Shown here: piece by piece, positions 45,444-54,487 of the stretch
Position numbering within the stretch: position 1 is the first letter of the stretch
Layout of the letters: the number at the start of each line of letters is the position of its first letter
Source: Agrobacterium rosae
GTDB taxonomy: Bacteria; Pseudomonadota; Alphaproteobacteria; Rhizobiales; Rhizobiaceae
Direction of reading: 5' to 3'
Assembly (NCBI RefSeq): GCF_002915175.1
Contig: NZ_NXEJ01000008.1
Location: 186,001 to 250,000, forward strand
DNA length: 64,000 nucleotides
The notes under the pieces: generated by a model
The model's database searches: none
What the model saw: only the letters and a program-made list of their open reading frames with translations
What the model was told of the DNA's origin: nothing
Made by a program: the position numbers and the translations under genes

Positions 45444-45472
45444 CTCAGGCGGCGAAAGCCGTGCCGCCTGAG
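45444..45472 (-). promoter_or_regulatory. Intercistronic stem-loop after the MalE-like gene
   Basis: Perfect 10-bp stem (CTCAGGCGGC / GCCGCCTGAG) with a 9-base loop in the 99-base gap between the binding-protein stop at 45502 and the MalF-like start. No long T-run follows on the minus strand, so it likely protects the upstream mRNA and reduces readthrough. Confidence 0.55.
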
Positions 45473-45501
45473 TTATTGCTGAAACTCGATAGCTGCTGGG
45501 G

Positions 45502-47163
45502 TCAGCCTCCGAGCGACGCTTTATAGAGCGCAACCTGCTTGTCTCGGCCAAGCTGGTCGGTGAGCTTTTCCCATGCCGCAGCGATGGCATCGGCCCCGGC
45601 CTGAGCGCTGGCCTGACCGGCAAACACCGTGGCAAGTTCATCTTCCGCTATGCTGTAATATTGGAAGATGCCCGGAATACGCGGCTCGATGGCGGCATTG
45701 GGGTGGTTGTAGGAGCTCGACTGCGAAGCGAGATAGTTCGAGATAAACGCTTCGTCGTAACCAGCCGTCACCCATTCCTTGATGTCGAACTGGCTCTTGC
45801 GATAGCACTGGAAGCCGGATGGATAGGCCGCTGTCCACAGCGCGATATCCTTGCCGCCGAGATGAGCCGCTGCACTCCAGGCTGCCTTCTTCTTTTTCTC
45901 GTCACTATCGACCCGAGACATGACGTATACGCCCCAGCCGAGATAGGCCATGTTCGGTGCATAGTTCGGGCCACTGGCAAGCTTTTCCCATTTACCCGTC
46001 TTCGCGTTATAAACGTCGTCCGAGCCCGGCAGAATATCGAAGCCGATCGTGTCACCCACGACCGAACTATCGCTTGTACGCGCGGCAGCACCCACATCGC
46101 CCCACCACGACACCATAGAGCCGGTTCCAGCCAGAAACTGCTGGAACGCCGTGGTGCCCGGATCGGCGTTGAGCTGGTCGCCCGCCTCTGATGGCAAGGC
46201 ATCGATAACGTCCTGAATGGCACGAACCCAAGCGGGGTTGTTGATGCGCGGCTTCATCGTATCAGCGTCGAACAGCCACGCTTTGTCATCCGGATGCTTG
46301 GCATAGGCCGTCGCACGGCTGCCGAGGAAGTAGAAGCCGAAACCGCCCCAGGCCTTTGGTGCATCGAGATAACCGATGGCATCAGTACCACCAATTTTCT
46401 TGCCCTTGAGGAATTTGGTGACTTCCTGAACCTTCTGCCAGGTCTTCGGCACGCCCCACTCGCCTTGATGGCCTTCGTCCTTCCAGGCTTTGGCAAGGTC
46501 GGCATCCGTGAAATAATCGGTGCGATAGTTGAAGTTGTGGCAATCGCCATCGACGGAAACGCGGTAGGTCTTGCCATCCCACGTACCGACGGGCGCTTTC
46601 AGGTAATCGACATAGTCGTCCATGTCGATCTGGGCCTTGACCCAGTCGGGCATTTCCGAGGCGAGCCCCTTGCCGCAAACATCGCCTTCGAAGGGAGCGC
46701 CCATTTCGAGAAGGTCGAAATCGACCGTGCCGGTGGCAATGGCCTGCTGAAGGCGTGGATTGTAGTCGGCTTGCGCCAGATCGATCCAGGTAATCTTGGC
46801 CCCGGTGTAGTCTTCCCAAGGCTTGAGGAAACCTCGAAATAGAACGTTGTGAAGGTTCTGGTTGTTGAGGCCCATGAAGGACAGTTCGACACCGGCAAAC
46901 TCGCCTTGCTTGACGTTCTTCTTCGTCGCCTCAAGGCACATCTCGCCAACTTTTTGCCAATCGGCATCGGTGGGAGAGCCCTTGCCCACACCCGGCACCT
47001 GCAAGATTTGGCTGCGCAAGGATGCATCCTGCGCATAAGCTGCTCCAAGCGGACCCAGCATACTGCCCGCCGCAGCCACGGCACCCAAGCTTGCGCCCGT
47101 TTTCAAGATGGCACGGCGGCTCAGGCCGATCGCCATCATTCTCTCGAAATCACTGACTTTCAT
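45502..47163 (-). CDS. ABC transporter substrate-binding protein, family 1 (MalE-like)
   Basis: This is the sugar-binding protein of the CUT1 importer, 553 residues, longer than typical MalE. The N-terminus has a twin-arginine signal (GLSRRAILKTGASLGAVAAA) with probable cleavage after AYA near residue 44. Features such as MGAPFEGDVCGKGLASEMPD and a W-rich C-terminal half fit large family-1 proteins. A GGGAGGAG site precedes the ATG. It follows the ATPase gene and precedes both permeases. Confidence 0.9.
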   Translation of the reverse strand: MKVSDFERMMAIGLSRRAILKTGASLGAVAAAGSMLGPLGAAYAQDASLRSQILQVPGVGKGSPTDADWQKVGEMCLEATKKNVKQGEFAGVELSFMGLNNQNLHNVLFRGFLKPWEDYTGAKITWIDLAQADYNPRLQQAIATGTVDFDLLEMGAPFEGDVCGKGLASEMPDWVKAQIDMDDYVDYLKAPVGTWDGKTYRVSVDGDCHNFNYRTDYFTDADLAKAWKDEGHQGEWGVPKTWQKVQEVTKFLKGKKIGGTDAIGYLDAPKAWGGFGFYFLGSRATAYAKHPDDKAWLFDADTMKPRINNPAWVRAIQDVIDALPSEAGDQLNADPGTTAFQQFLAGTGSMVSWWGDVGAAARTSDSSVVGDTIGFDILPGSDDVYNAKTGKWEKLASGPNYAPNMAYLGWGVYVMSRVDSDEKKKKAAWSAAAHLGGKDIALWTAAYPSGFQCYRKSQFDIKEWVTAGYDEAFISNYLASQSSSYNHPNAAIEPRIPGIFQYYSIAEDELATVFAGQASAQAGADAIAAAWEKLTDQLGRDKQVALYKASLGG

Positions 47164-47223
47164 GCGGTTCTCCTCCCGTTGATTGTTATCGTCGCTTTTC
47201 TCCTCGCAGCGACGACCAGAGCT

Positions 47224-48285
47224 TTAGTCCAGCCTCAGCCCGCTTTCTCCATCGAACAGATGGACCAGCGCCACCTCAGGCGTCATGGCAATCGTACCGC
47301 CCGCGGGCTCTTCCACGCGGTCGCGAAACACACCGATGATCTTTTGCTGTCCGAGTTTGGCAAAGACCTGTGTTTCCGAGCCGGTGGATTCCACCACAGT
47401 GACCTGCGCGCTGACAGCACCGCCAAGCATGAAGTGCTCCGGTCGAATACCATAAAAGGCAGACTTGCCATCTGAACCAGCAGGCGCACGCGAAAGCGGC
47501 AGGCGAATGCCATCATCCGTTTCGAAGTATGGTTCTGCGGCGCTGCGAATATAGCCTTTGATCAAGTTCATGGACGGGGAACCGATGAAACCGGCGACAA
47601 ACGTGTTGGCAGGCTTGTCATAAAGCGTTAGCGGCGAGCCAATCTGCTCGACCCGGCCATCACGCAACACGACGATGCGGTCGGCCATGGTCATGGCTTC
47701 CACCTGATCATGCGTCACATAGATCATGGTCGTGGCCAAGCGACGCTGCAATTCCTTGATTTCGGCACGCATCTGCACGCGCAGCTTGGCATCGAGATTG
47801 GATAGCGGCTCATCGAACAGGAAGACCTTGGGGTCGCGCACGATCGCCCGCCCCATGGCCACACGTTGGCGCTGGCCGCCGGAAAGCTGGCGGGGGTAAC
47901 GGGTGAGATATGGAATGAGATCGAGAATTTCGGCGGCTTTGCGGACCCGGGCGTCGATATCGACCTTGGTTTCGCCGCGCATTTTCAGCGCAAAGCCCAT
48001 ATTCTCCGCAACGGTCTTGTGCGGATAGAGTGCGTAGCTCTGAAACACCATTGCGATATCGCGGTCTTTCGGCGGCAGGTCGTTGACCACCTTGCCGTCG
48101 ATCTGGATATCGCCAAACGTAATCGGCTCCAGCCCTGCGACCATGCGCAGCAGCGTCGATTTTCCGCAGCCGGAAGGCCCCACCAGAACGACGAATTCGC
48201 CGTCGGGTATTTCAACGGAAACGCCATGGATCACCGTCAGGCTGCCATAGGCCTTTCCGACATTGACGATATTCATCGATGCCAA
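47224..48285 (-). CDS. Sugar ABC transporter ATP-binding protein (MalK/UgpC-like)
   Basis: This CUT1 ATPase has 353 residues: Walker A GPSGCGKSTLLRMVAGLE near residue 40, signature LSGGQRQR, Walker B VFLFDEPLSNLD and a C-terminal regulatory TOBE region (YGIRPEHFMLGG). I chose TTG 48285, giving MASMNIVNVGKAYG. It has GGAGGAG 8 bases upstream, and MAS is the common start of MalK/UgpC proteins. ATG 48276 is poorly spaced, and the long frame to 48369 has no support. It is the first gene of the MalKEFG-kinase operon. Confidence 0.92.
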   Translation of the reverse strand: MASMNIVNVGKAYGSLTVIHGVSVEIPDGEFVVLVGPSGCGKSTLLRMVAGLEPITFGDIQIDGKVVNDLPPKDRDIAMVFQSYALYPHKTVAENMGFALKMRGETKVDIDARVRKAAEILDLIPYLTRYPRQLSGGQRQRVAMGRAIVRDPKVFLFDEPLSNLDAKLRVQMRAEIKELQRRLATTMIYVTHDQVEAMTMADRIVVLRDGRVEQIGSPLTLYDKPANTFVAGFIGSPSMNLIKGYIRSAAEPYFETDDGIRLPLSRAPAGSDGKSAFYGIRPEHFMLGGAVSAQVTVVESTGSETQVFAKLGQQKIIGVFRDRVEEPAGGTIAMTPEVALVHLFDGESGLRLD

Positions 48286-48414
48286 AAGCTTTTCTCCTCC
48301 CACGGTGTCGCGCACTCCTCGCGACGTCGCGCCTCCCTTTGAATGGGCGGATGCCGCCACCCGCTGCACCCGCCATCATCATCTTATCCTTGGGAGGACA
48401 TCATCCGTTTTCAG

Positions 48415-48444
48415 AACTTCACACATCTTTATGATTTTGTAAAT
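48415..48444. promoter_or_regulatory. Operator site 2 of the RpiR regulon (upstream of the MalK-type operon)
   Basis: This 30-base site begins AACTTCACA and ends TTTTGTAAA plus one base, with the same arm spacing as site 1 at 42243. The first 9 and nine of the last 10 bases match that site. It lies 130 bases upstream of the MalK-like start in the divergent region shared with the RbsD/FucU-like gene. Confidence 0.6.
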
Positions 48445-48586
48445 TGCACTTTCAGAACTTCTTAAATATTTTCCTCTTCGGCAAACGAAACTGAGCCACG
48501 GAAGAATTTTCAGGCGGAATATTTAATGTATTCAGGTGGCGCAACGAGAAGACTCGGAAGGGATTTGCGTACCGCTCAATTGCACA

Positions 48587-48614
48587 CATTACGAATATGA
48601 TATAACTCGTGAAG
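48587..48614. promoter_or_regulatory. Operator site 3 of the RpiR regulon (upstream of the RbsD/FucU gene)
   Basis: Read on the minus strand this site starts CTTCAC and ends GTAATG, with 19 of 28 positions equal to site 1 and the arms best conserved. It ends 32 bases before the GTG of the RbsD/FucU-like gene, a position suited to repression. It is weaker than sites 1 and 2. Confidence 0.45.
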
Positions 48615-48646
48615 AATAAGTCTGCAGTTCCAGGGAGGAGAAAGCA

Positions 48647-49087
48647 GTGCTCAAAGGGATCGACCCTATTATCAATGCTGAACTGATACACGCCCTGATG
48701 CTGATGGGACATGGTGATCAGTTGGTCTTATGCGATATCAATCATCCTGCACAAACCATCGCGCGTCAAACGACTTATGGCAGCTTGATCAATGTTTCAG
48801 GATGCGGGCTGGAGTGCGCTGCGTATGCCATTTTGAAGCTATTTCCTCTGGACACATTCGTTGATGCACCCGTAAAGCGCATGCAGCTCGTCGGAGACCC
48901 CAACGGCCAGGTTCCGATTTTCGCGACCATGCAGGGTGTCGTTGACAAGGCAGAAGGACGCCCTGTCGAGATCGAGCCGTTGGAACGGTTTGAGTTCTAC
49001 GAGGCCGCGAAGAAGTCCTTCGCAATTGTAAGAACATCTGATCCGGGGCCATATGGCTGCTTCATTTTCAGCAAGGGCGTCTGTTAA
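48647..49087 (+). CDS. RbsD/FucU-family sugar mutarotase
   Basis: This 146-residue protein is of the RbsD/FucU family, which interconverts pyranose/furanose forms or anomers of ribose or fucose. The start is GTG 48647 (MLKGIDPIINAELIHAL) with GGGAGGAG upstream. The family motif GHGDQLVLCDINHPA near residue 21 includes the conserved His and Asp. The length fits FucU. It is divergent to the MalK-type operon and shares its control region, supporting a role in handling the same sugar before phosphorylation. Confidence 0.9.
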   Translation: MLKGIDPIINAELIHALMLMGHGDQLVLCDINHPAQTIARQTTYGSLINVSGCGLECAAYAILKLFPLDTFVDAPVKRMQLVGDPNGQVPIFATMQGVVDKAEGRPVEIEPLERFEFYEAAKKSFAIVRTSDPGPYGCFIFSKGVC

Positions 49088-49192
49088 GCGCTACTCCAAA
49101 CGAGGAATAGCGCAATAAAAACCCAGCAATCTGGTGGTTGCCGGGTCGTAAAAGTAACCGTTTTGGCTTCTGGAAAGAGGGCCAATGCGCCC

Positions 49193-49702
49193 TTAGATGG
49201 CGGCGACCGTGGACATGGTGTCTCCCATGTGGTTGGCCAGAAAGTGCTTTGCCCGGTTCACACGGCTTTTCACCGTGCCGACAGAGATTTGGCATTCACT
49301 GGCAGCCGCGTCGTAAGCCTGGCCATCTTCGATAACGAGGTGAAAAACGTGCCGGTAGACGGGCGGCATTGCTGCCAATGCACGATCATATTCTATTTTG
49401 CGGATAGCCCACTCCTGCGGGGATGATGCAGCGGGAATGAGGTGTTCCATGTTGTTTGTTCCCACAGTAACCCGCCTGCTCTTTTGATAAGCGGTGTGAT
49501 GCGCGTTGCGCATGATCGTGAACATCCACGATTTGAGACTGGTTCCTGGTGTAAAGGAAGGAAGCGCCCGAAGAGCCTTGAGCAGGGTTTCCTGAACCAG
49601 ATCATCCACATCCGTCTGGCTACGGTGGAAACGCCACGCGAACTTCTGAAGAGCGGGTATAAGAGAGACAACTTCCTGCTGGATACTCAACTCTGCTGAC
49701 AT
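49193..49702 (-). CDS. ECF-type RNA polymerase sigma factor
   Basis: This 169-residue sigma-70 family protein has only regions 2 and 4. Region 2 includes DVDDLVQETLLKALRALPSF and SLKSWMFTIMRN; region 4 includes YDAAASECQISVGTVKSRVN. This is the ECF layout. It resembles the EcfG-like sigma factors of alphaproteobacteria, but no NepR or PhyR gene lies beside it, so it is probably a secondary paralogue. A clear AAGGAG site precedes the ATG. A GGAAC box reads on the minus strand at 49756-49752, a possible -35 element for autoregulation; the matching -10 is unclear. Confidence 0.88.
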   Translation of the reverse strand: MSAELSIQQEVVSLIPALQKFAWRFHRSQTDVDDLVQETLLKALRALPSFTPGTSLKSWMFTIMRNAHHTAYQKSRRVTVGTNNMEHLIPAASSPQEWAIRKIEYDRALAAMPPVYRHVFHLVIEDGQAYDAAASECQISVGTVKSRVNRAKHFLANHMGDTMSTVAAI

Positions 49703-49921
49703 GCCCTTGATCTCCTTGTTTGAGCTAGATCAAGTCGCAGAGAGCCTCATCGTTCCGGTCAATGGCAGACAGTACGTTAGCGTACCATTATATCTAATAA
49801 GCTTGCATAGGCTGCGATTTAGCATAAGTGCTGCTGCGTTTTTGGGCGCGTTGTTCAACCGTATTCAGCAAGTCGTGGCACGATGGTAAACGGTCTTTTG
49901 TTGTTGTTACTGGCTCTGTTG
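49703..49921. other. Intergenic region upstream of the ECF sigma gene
   Basis: No gene is visible in these 219 bases. A short palindrome GTACG-TTAG-CGTAC lies at 49772-49785, about 70 bases upstream of the sigma gene start, within an AT-richer stretch. It may belong to the sigma promoter region; nothing more can be supported. Confidence 0.3.
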
Positions 49922-50155
49922 TCAATCAAAACGCACCGCTGTTCTGAATGGAACTCTTCCAGCGATATCACCGTTTTCGGTGGTAATTTCAAATATCTCG
50001 CCGTCTATCACCTCACCCCGCGCCAGACGCTCAGCCAGTATCTCGCGCGCGGCCTGAAAGGCTTCATCACATGCTGCTTCGAGCGTGTCGAATTCCGCTC
50101 CCTCCGGGTCTCGTGCCAGTCTCCCATGGCTGCGGACGTGAAAGTAGTATCGCAT
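49922..50155 (-). CDS. DUF6894-type small protein, 77 residues
   Basis: This small protein belongs to a group common in Rhizobiales and annotated as DUF6894. The start MRYYFHVRSHGRLARDPEGA and the segment FDTLEAACDEAFQAAREIL are diagnostic. The function is unknown. It is probably a single ferredoxin-like or beta-rich domain without signal peptide or membrane segment. It stands alone between the ECF sigma and Crp-like genes. Confidence 0.75.
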   Translation of the reverse strand: MRYYFHVRSHGRLARDPEGAEFDTLEAACDEAFQAAREILAERLARGEVIDGEIFEITTENGDIAGRVPFRTAVRFD

Positions 50156-50295
50156 TGCAGTTCTCCGATTTCACTCCGAACCATCGGCAGTTGCGAAAGT
50201 TTCATTGATTTCGATACGTGGCAGAAAAGAGGGAGTAGGTTGAACTCGTCTTGCCGCAGCACCCCACATTACAGACCCCATGAAAGGGCACGACT

Positions 50296-50988
50296 TTGAC
50301 CTGGACCAACAACGGCCTGCTTAAAACCCTGTCTGAAGAGGACGTAGACCTCGTGCGACCACACCTCGAACCTGTCACCCTGCAACAGGAACAGTCCCTG
50401 TTCGAGAGATACGAGCCGATCACTCACGTTTACTTTTTCGAAAGCGGCCTTTCATCGGAAGTTGTTGTTGCCAGCAAGTCGATTGAGGTCGGCTGCATCG
50501 GTCACGAAGGCTGTTCAGGCGTGCCAGTCCTGTTGGGCGTAGATGCCAGTCCGCACAAGGCCTTTATGCAGGCTGGCGGCAAAGCGGTAAGGATCGCTTC
50601 GCATGAGCTTCAGGGACTTATGGATGACAGCCGTACGCTCCGGGAACTTCTTCTCCGATACGCCCATGTTTTCATGATACAGATTGCTGCAACAGCACTG
50701 GCTGACGGACGCTACGGCGTAGAGCAGCGCCTCGCACGCTGGCTTCTGATGTGTCAGGACCGTCTGGGAGATGAGCTTCCCCTCACACACGATTTTCTGG
50801 CGGTCATGCTGGGCGTCAGACGGCCCAGCGTCACGGATGCCCTGCACAAGCTGGAAGGAAACCGCGCCATCAAGGCGGAACGCGCCATGATCACGGTTAG
50901 GAACAGAGCGATCCTTGAGGAAACGGCTGGTGACTCCTACGGGATTCCGGAAGAGGAATATCGTCGGCTGATTACAAAACGACAATGA
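50296..50988 (+). CDS. Crp/Fnr-family transcriptional regulator
   Basis: This 230-residue regulator has an N-terminal cyclic-nucleotide-type beta-barrel (LEPVTLQQEQSLFERYEPIT) and a C-terminal winged helix (LPLTHDFLAVMLGVRRPSVT, approx. residues 157-176). It lacks the cysteine cluster of Fnr and belongs to the large group of rhizobial Crp-like proteins with unknown signal. The start is TTG 50296 preceded by GAAAGGG. It is monocistronic. Confidence 0.88.
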   Translation: MTWTNNGLLKTLSEEDVDLVRPHLEPVTLQQEQSLFERYEPITHVYFFESGLSSEVVVASKSIEVGCIGHEGCSGVPVLLGVDASPHKAFMQAGGKAVRIASHELQGLMDDSRTLRELLLRYAHVFMIQIAATALADGRYGVEQRLARWLLMCQDRLGDELPLTHDFLAVMLGVRRPSVTDALHKLEGNRAIKAERAMITVRNRAILEETAGDSYGIPEEEYRRLITKRQ

Positions 50989-51021
50989 CAGGCTTTGCGT
51001 CGGTCAGGTCGACCAATCGGT

Positions 51022-52092
51022 TCAATATCCGGTCATTTCCAGATAACCAACGCCAGAAGTGGTTCCATCGAAGGAAATCGGCCCTTCCCAATAAGGCGTC
51101 GACGTTGCCATCCACGCTTGGTCATTCAGAGCAGTCGTGGTGATATCAAGACCCTTGCTTGGAATTTGGACGCGCCACGCCACCGGAATGTCTTTTCCGT
51201 TGACCTTGGCGCGCCGTACAGGCTCCAGAACGACGTCATCAGATGAAAGCGGCGTCGTTTCTCCTTCTTTCGATATCCAGTTCGCCGAGGTGTAGCCCCC
51301 ACCGGAATCCCGCAGGCGAAACGCCATGACCTTTTCTCCCGAGGCAAGATGCAGTGAAAACCAGTCCCAGCCGGTTTGGTTGGCGGCGAGCGGCTGTGAA
51401 GACCATTCCCGGTCCAGCCACGCCTTGCCACTGACCTTGACCGGGGCTCCTCCGATGGTGACAGTTCCCGTCACCTGATAAAACGGCTGCGAATAATAGT
51501 AGCTTGCCTGCCCCGCCTGCGACTTGATCGAATAACCCCGATCACCCTGCAGCACCATTGGGCCGTTGGCAGACAGGGTGAGCTGGTAGCCAAAATCTTG
51601 GCCTTCTGCGTGGAGTTCAAGGCGGCTCAACTGGTCTTCTTCGTACGAAGACGATGACTTCATTTGCCAGTCATCGATCCAAGCTTCGAAAGGGCTGGCA
51701 ACGACGCCTGCTTGACCGACCCCTCCCCGTCCCAACCGTTCCGCGACATAATGGCGATCGACCGCCGTGACTGCGGCATGCCCCAGCCATATCTGACGAC
51801 TGGAAAAGCCCTCCTCATCTCCGGGCGCAAGTGCGGAACGAAACAGCGTCCACTGCGCGCCTAAATGAGTGCCATCCTCTCTCTGAAGGTTGGCGGTAAC
51901 ATACCACCACTCTATTCTAAAATCCGGATGTGGGCCATGATCGCCGGGAAAGGTTAGCGGCACGCCGCGCTCCGGCACCCGAAACCCTTGCGCATCTGAC
52001 CCAAGACCCGCAAATCCCTGTGCCTGAACGCCTGCCGGAAGGCAGATCAGGATAAGGAGCGAAATAAGAACAGCGAAACACCTAGCGTTCAT
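51022..52092 (-). CDS. AttH/CrtC-like lipocalin-domain secreted protein
   Basis: This 356-residue exported protein belongs to the family that includes AttH and carotenoid 1,2-hydratase. A Sec signal peptide (MNARCFAVLISLLILICLPA, cleavage after VQA) is followed by two beta-barrel lipocalin-like halves. Conserved segments are HPDFRIEWWYVTANLQ, AWLDREWSSQPLAANQTGWD and ISFDGTTSGVGYLEMTGY. I chose ATG 52092, which overlaps the permease stop by 11 bases. It is the last gene of an ATPase-permease-AttH operon; in the att system the equivalent protein works with an export-type ABC transporter, but the cargo is unknown. Confidence 0.85.
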   Translation of the reverse strand: MNARCFAVLISLLILICLPAGVQAQGFAGLGSDAQGFRVPERGVPLTFPGDHGPHPDFRIEWWYVTANLQREDGTHLGAQWTLFRSALAPGDEEGFSSRQIWLGHAAVTAVDRHYVAERLGRGGVGQAGVVASPFEAWIDDWQMKSSSSYEEDQLSRLELHAEGQDFGYQLTLSANGPMVLQGDRGYSIKSQAGQASYYYSQPFYQVTGTVTIGGAPVKVSGKAWLDREWSSQPLAANQTGWDWFSLHLASGEKVMAFRLRDSGGGYTSANWISKEGETTPLSSDDVVLEPVRRAKVNGKDIPVAWRVQIPSKGLDITTTALNDQAWMATSTPYWEGPISFDGTTSGVGYLEMTGY

Positions 52093-54487
52093 TTGCAAAT
52101 ACCCGCAGCAAATCGGAAGGGTTGATCGTCGCCAGCCTGATAACCGGCAGCAGAACGGAAAGCGTCGCCGCCACCAGCGCTATTGCGGCTAGCCTCAGCC
52201 AATCGAGAGGGAATATCATCATCGGCAATCTCCAGCCGAATGCCTCCACATTGACGATGACCAGCAGTACCCAAGCGAGCGCAAGCCCCACTGGCACGGA
52301 TATGACGAAGGTCACGAACCAGAGCGCGATCGTTCTCAACACCTCAAGCAGGGCAAGATTTCGCCGGCGGATGCCCATGGCCCAAACCGGGGCAAGCTGG
52401 GGAAGTCGGGTCGCGGAAAGGGTCAAAAGGCTCGCAAACATCGCAAATCCCGCCACGCCAAGTGTCAGCACGTTGAGGGCTCCGGTGACGGTGAAGGTCT
52501 GCTCGAACACCGCTCGTGATTGCTGCTTGAGCGACGCCTGATCCACTATATTGCTTGGTGGCAGCCCTAGTTCTTCCACGATCTGGCGTTTGAGCTCAGG
52601 GGCTTTCGCAGGGTCTACACGCACGCCATATCGAAGTTTGGGGGTGTTGGGGTAATGTGCGACCAGTGCATCCACATTGACCATGACCTGCCCTTTGGGA
52701 TTTCCATAATCGGAATAAACGCCCACCACCGTCACGGCCCAGCCATCGGGCAGTGTCATGACCTGCCCGAGCTGAACGCGTTTTTCGCGCCAGAGCTGCT
52801 CATTGATCAACGCACCGCGCCCTTGCGCGACCTCATCCCAAACATCCGGCACGCTTTCGAGAAGCGGCCAATGATCACGGTACGTGGAATGATTTGCGAT
52901 GCCCGCTATCTGTAGCTCATCGCCCAGGATATTGCCCTGCGTGCTCCATATGGGCAGCACGGCGTCGGCGTGGCGAGGCAACCATTGCCTGAGCTTTCCG
53001 GCCTCTGCCTCATCACGTGCGTTGACATAAAGTTCTGCGACAAGTCGCTGATCAAGCCAACCGAGAAACGTCGTGCGAAAACTCGATACCATCGTGCCAA
53101 CCCCAACATTGGCGGATAAGGCAAGGAGAAGCGCCATGAGCGCCAGCGAAAGGCCGGGCAACTGTAGCCGCGTATCCGCCCAGAACCACGACGCCATGGC
53201 GCTTCTTGACCGCCGCTCTGCCAGTCGAAGGATTTGTGACAGGAATGCGGGAAGCAAAAGTGCCGAGCCAAGCAGAAGCGAACCCAAAACGATGAACCCG
53301 GAGACCAGCCCTGATCCAATCGTCGCGAAGACGATAGCAACAATGAGGAGCGCTGCGCCGCCAAGCGACTGCACCCGCAACGCCGCTGTGGATGCCAGCG
53401 CCCAGGCCTGCGGTTGAGCTCCCGCCAGAATTGGCATTGTGCGTACACGCCACAAGCTCTGCACCGAAGACAAGGCCGTGCCGGCCAACGCCATGCCGAT
53501 GCCAGCCAGCCACCACTCTGGTCGCAGAGAAAGACTACCGGAAACCTCAGCACCATAGAGCCCGCGGAGTGTTGCTGCCACGCCGGGCAGTAGCAGTGAT
53601 GCCATGACATAACCGATGACCACTCCGATGAAACCCGACACGAGGGCAAGCAGCATAATTTCGAGGGTCAACATCACTGTCAGTGCGCGCAACGAGACAC
53701 CAAGGCAGCGAACGGTCCGGAAGGTTGCACGCCGCTGTTCGAAAGAGAGCCCGGTCGCAGAGTAAACGATGAACAGCCCGACGATGAATGCGAGAAAGCC
53801 GAAAGCGGTCAGGTTCAAATGGAAGCTGTCCGTCAGCCGCTCCATGTCCGGTCGCTCTGAGGTCAGTACACGCAGTTCAGGAACAAGGGTCGTAAGATCA
53901 GGTAAACCCGGCCTCTGGACTGGCGCGATCACTATCCTACTAAGCGCGCTCTTTCTCTCAAGTAACCTGTCGGCCACGCCGATATCCGTAAAGGCTGCAC
54001 CATCCGGGATAGCATCGGACGTCTTGAGGCGTATTCCACCCGCATCTGAAAGACGTGCCGCCGTGGCCGGTGAAACGACAAGCAGATCCCGCCCGCCGAT
54101 GAAGTCCACCAACTCCGACGAGCCGGAGATCGTCACCACGCGGCCCTCGCTGGGCATGGTCAAGGGATCGATCCCGACGAGCCTGATGCGGACCGAACCA
54201 AATCGGTGATCGCCTTCGATAACCGGCGACACGTTCCACCCGGCGCGTCGCAGTTTGGCGAAGCTCGCCAGTGATATTCCGCCACCGTTTTCAGCCACGA
54301 GCTGAGAAAGCCCGCTCTGTTCCAGAATGGCCGCAGACTGCGCGTAACTCGCCCGCGCTTCAGCATTGATTGCCTGAACGCCGGACCATAAGGCAGTTGC
54401 GAGAGCAATCCCGAGTATCAAAGTCACAAGCTGGAGCGGGCGATGACGCCAATGGGAGATGATGACGAGCAAAGTCACCGCGTTCAT
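52082..54487 (-). CDS. FtsX-like ABC transporter permease (AttFG-like)
   Basis: This 801-residue membrane protein has the FtsX-domain layout twice: one N-terminal helix (THHWRHRPLQL region, residues about 10-35), a large periplasmic domain, helices around residues 240-420, a second periplasmic domain and four C-terminal helices. It resembles MacB/LolC-type exporters and the att permeases, here as a single duplicated chain. Its ATG overlaps the ATPase stop as ATGA. With the ATPase and the AttH-like protein it probably moves a lipid or lipoprotein-like compound across or out of the inner membrane. Confidence 0.88.
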   Translation of the reverse strand: MNAVTLLVIISHWRHRPLQLVTLILGIALATALWSGVQAINAEARASYAQSAAILEQSGLSQLVAENGGGISLASFAKLRRAGWNVSPVIEGDHRFGSVRIRLVGIDPLTMPSEGRVVTISGSSELVDFIGGRDLLVVSPATAARLSDAGGIRLKTSDAIPDGAAFTDIGVADRLLERKSALSRIVIAPVQRPGLPDLTTLVPELRVLTSERPDMERLTDSFHLNLTAFGFLAFIVGLFIVYSATGLSFEQRRATFRTVRCLGVSLRALTVMLTLEIMLLALVSGFIGVVIGYVMASLLLPGVAATLRGLYGAEVSGSLSLRPEWWLAGIGMALAGTALSSVQSLWRVRTMPILAGAQPQAWALASTAALRVQSLGGAALLIVAIVFATIGSGLVSGFIVLGSLLLGSALLLPAFLSQILRLAERRSRSAMASWFWADTRLQLPGLSLALMALLLALSANVGVGTMVSSFRTTFLGWLDQRLVAELYVNARDEAEAGKLRQWLPRHADAVLPIWSTQGNILGDELQIAGIANHSTYRDHWPLLESVPDVWDEVAQGRGALINEQLWREKRVQLGQVMTLPDGWAVTVVGVYSDYGNPKGQVMVNVDALVAHYPNTPKLRYGVRVDPAKAPELKRQIVEELGLPPSNIVDQASLKQQSRAVFEQTFTVTGALNVLTLGVAGFAMFASLLTLSATRLPQLAPVWAMGIRRRNLALLEVLRTIALWFVTFVISVPVGLALAWVLLVIVNVEAFGWRLPMMIFPLDWLRLAAIALVAATLSVLLPVIRLATINPSDLLRVFANER

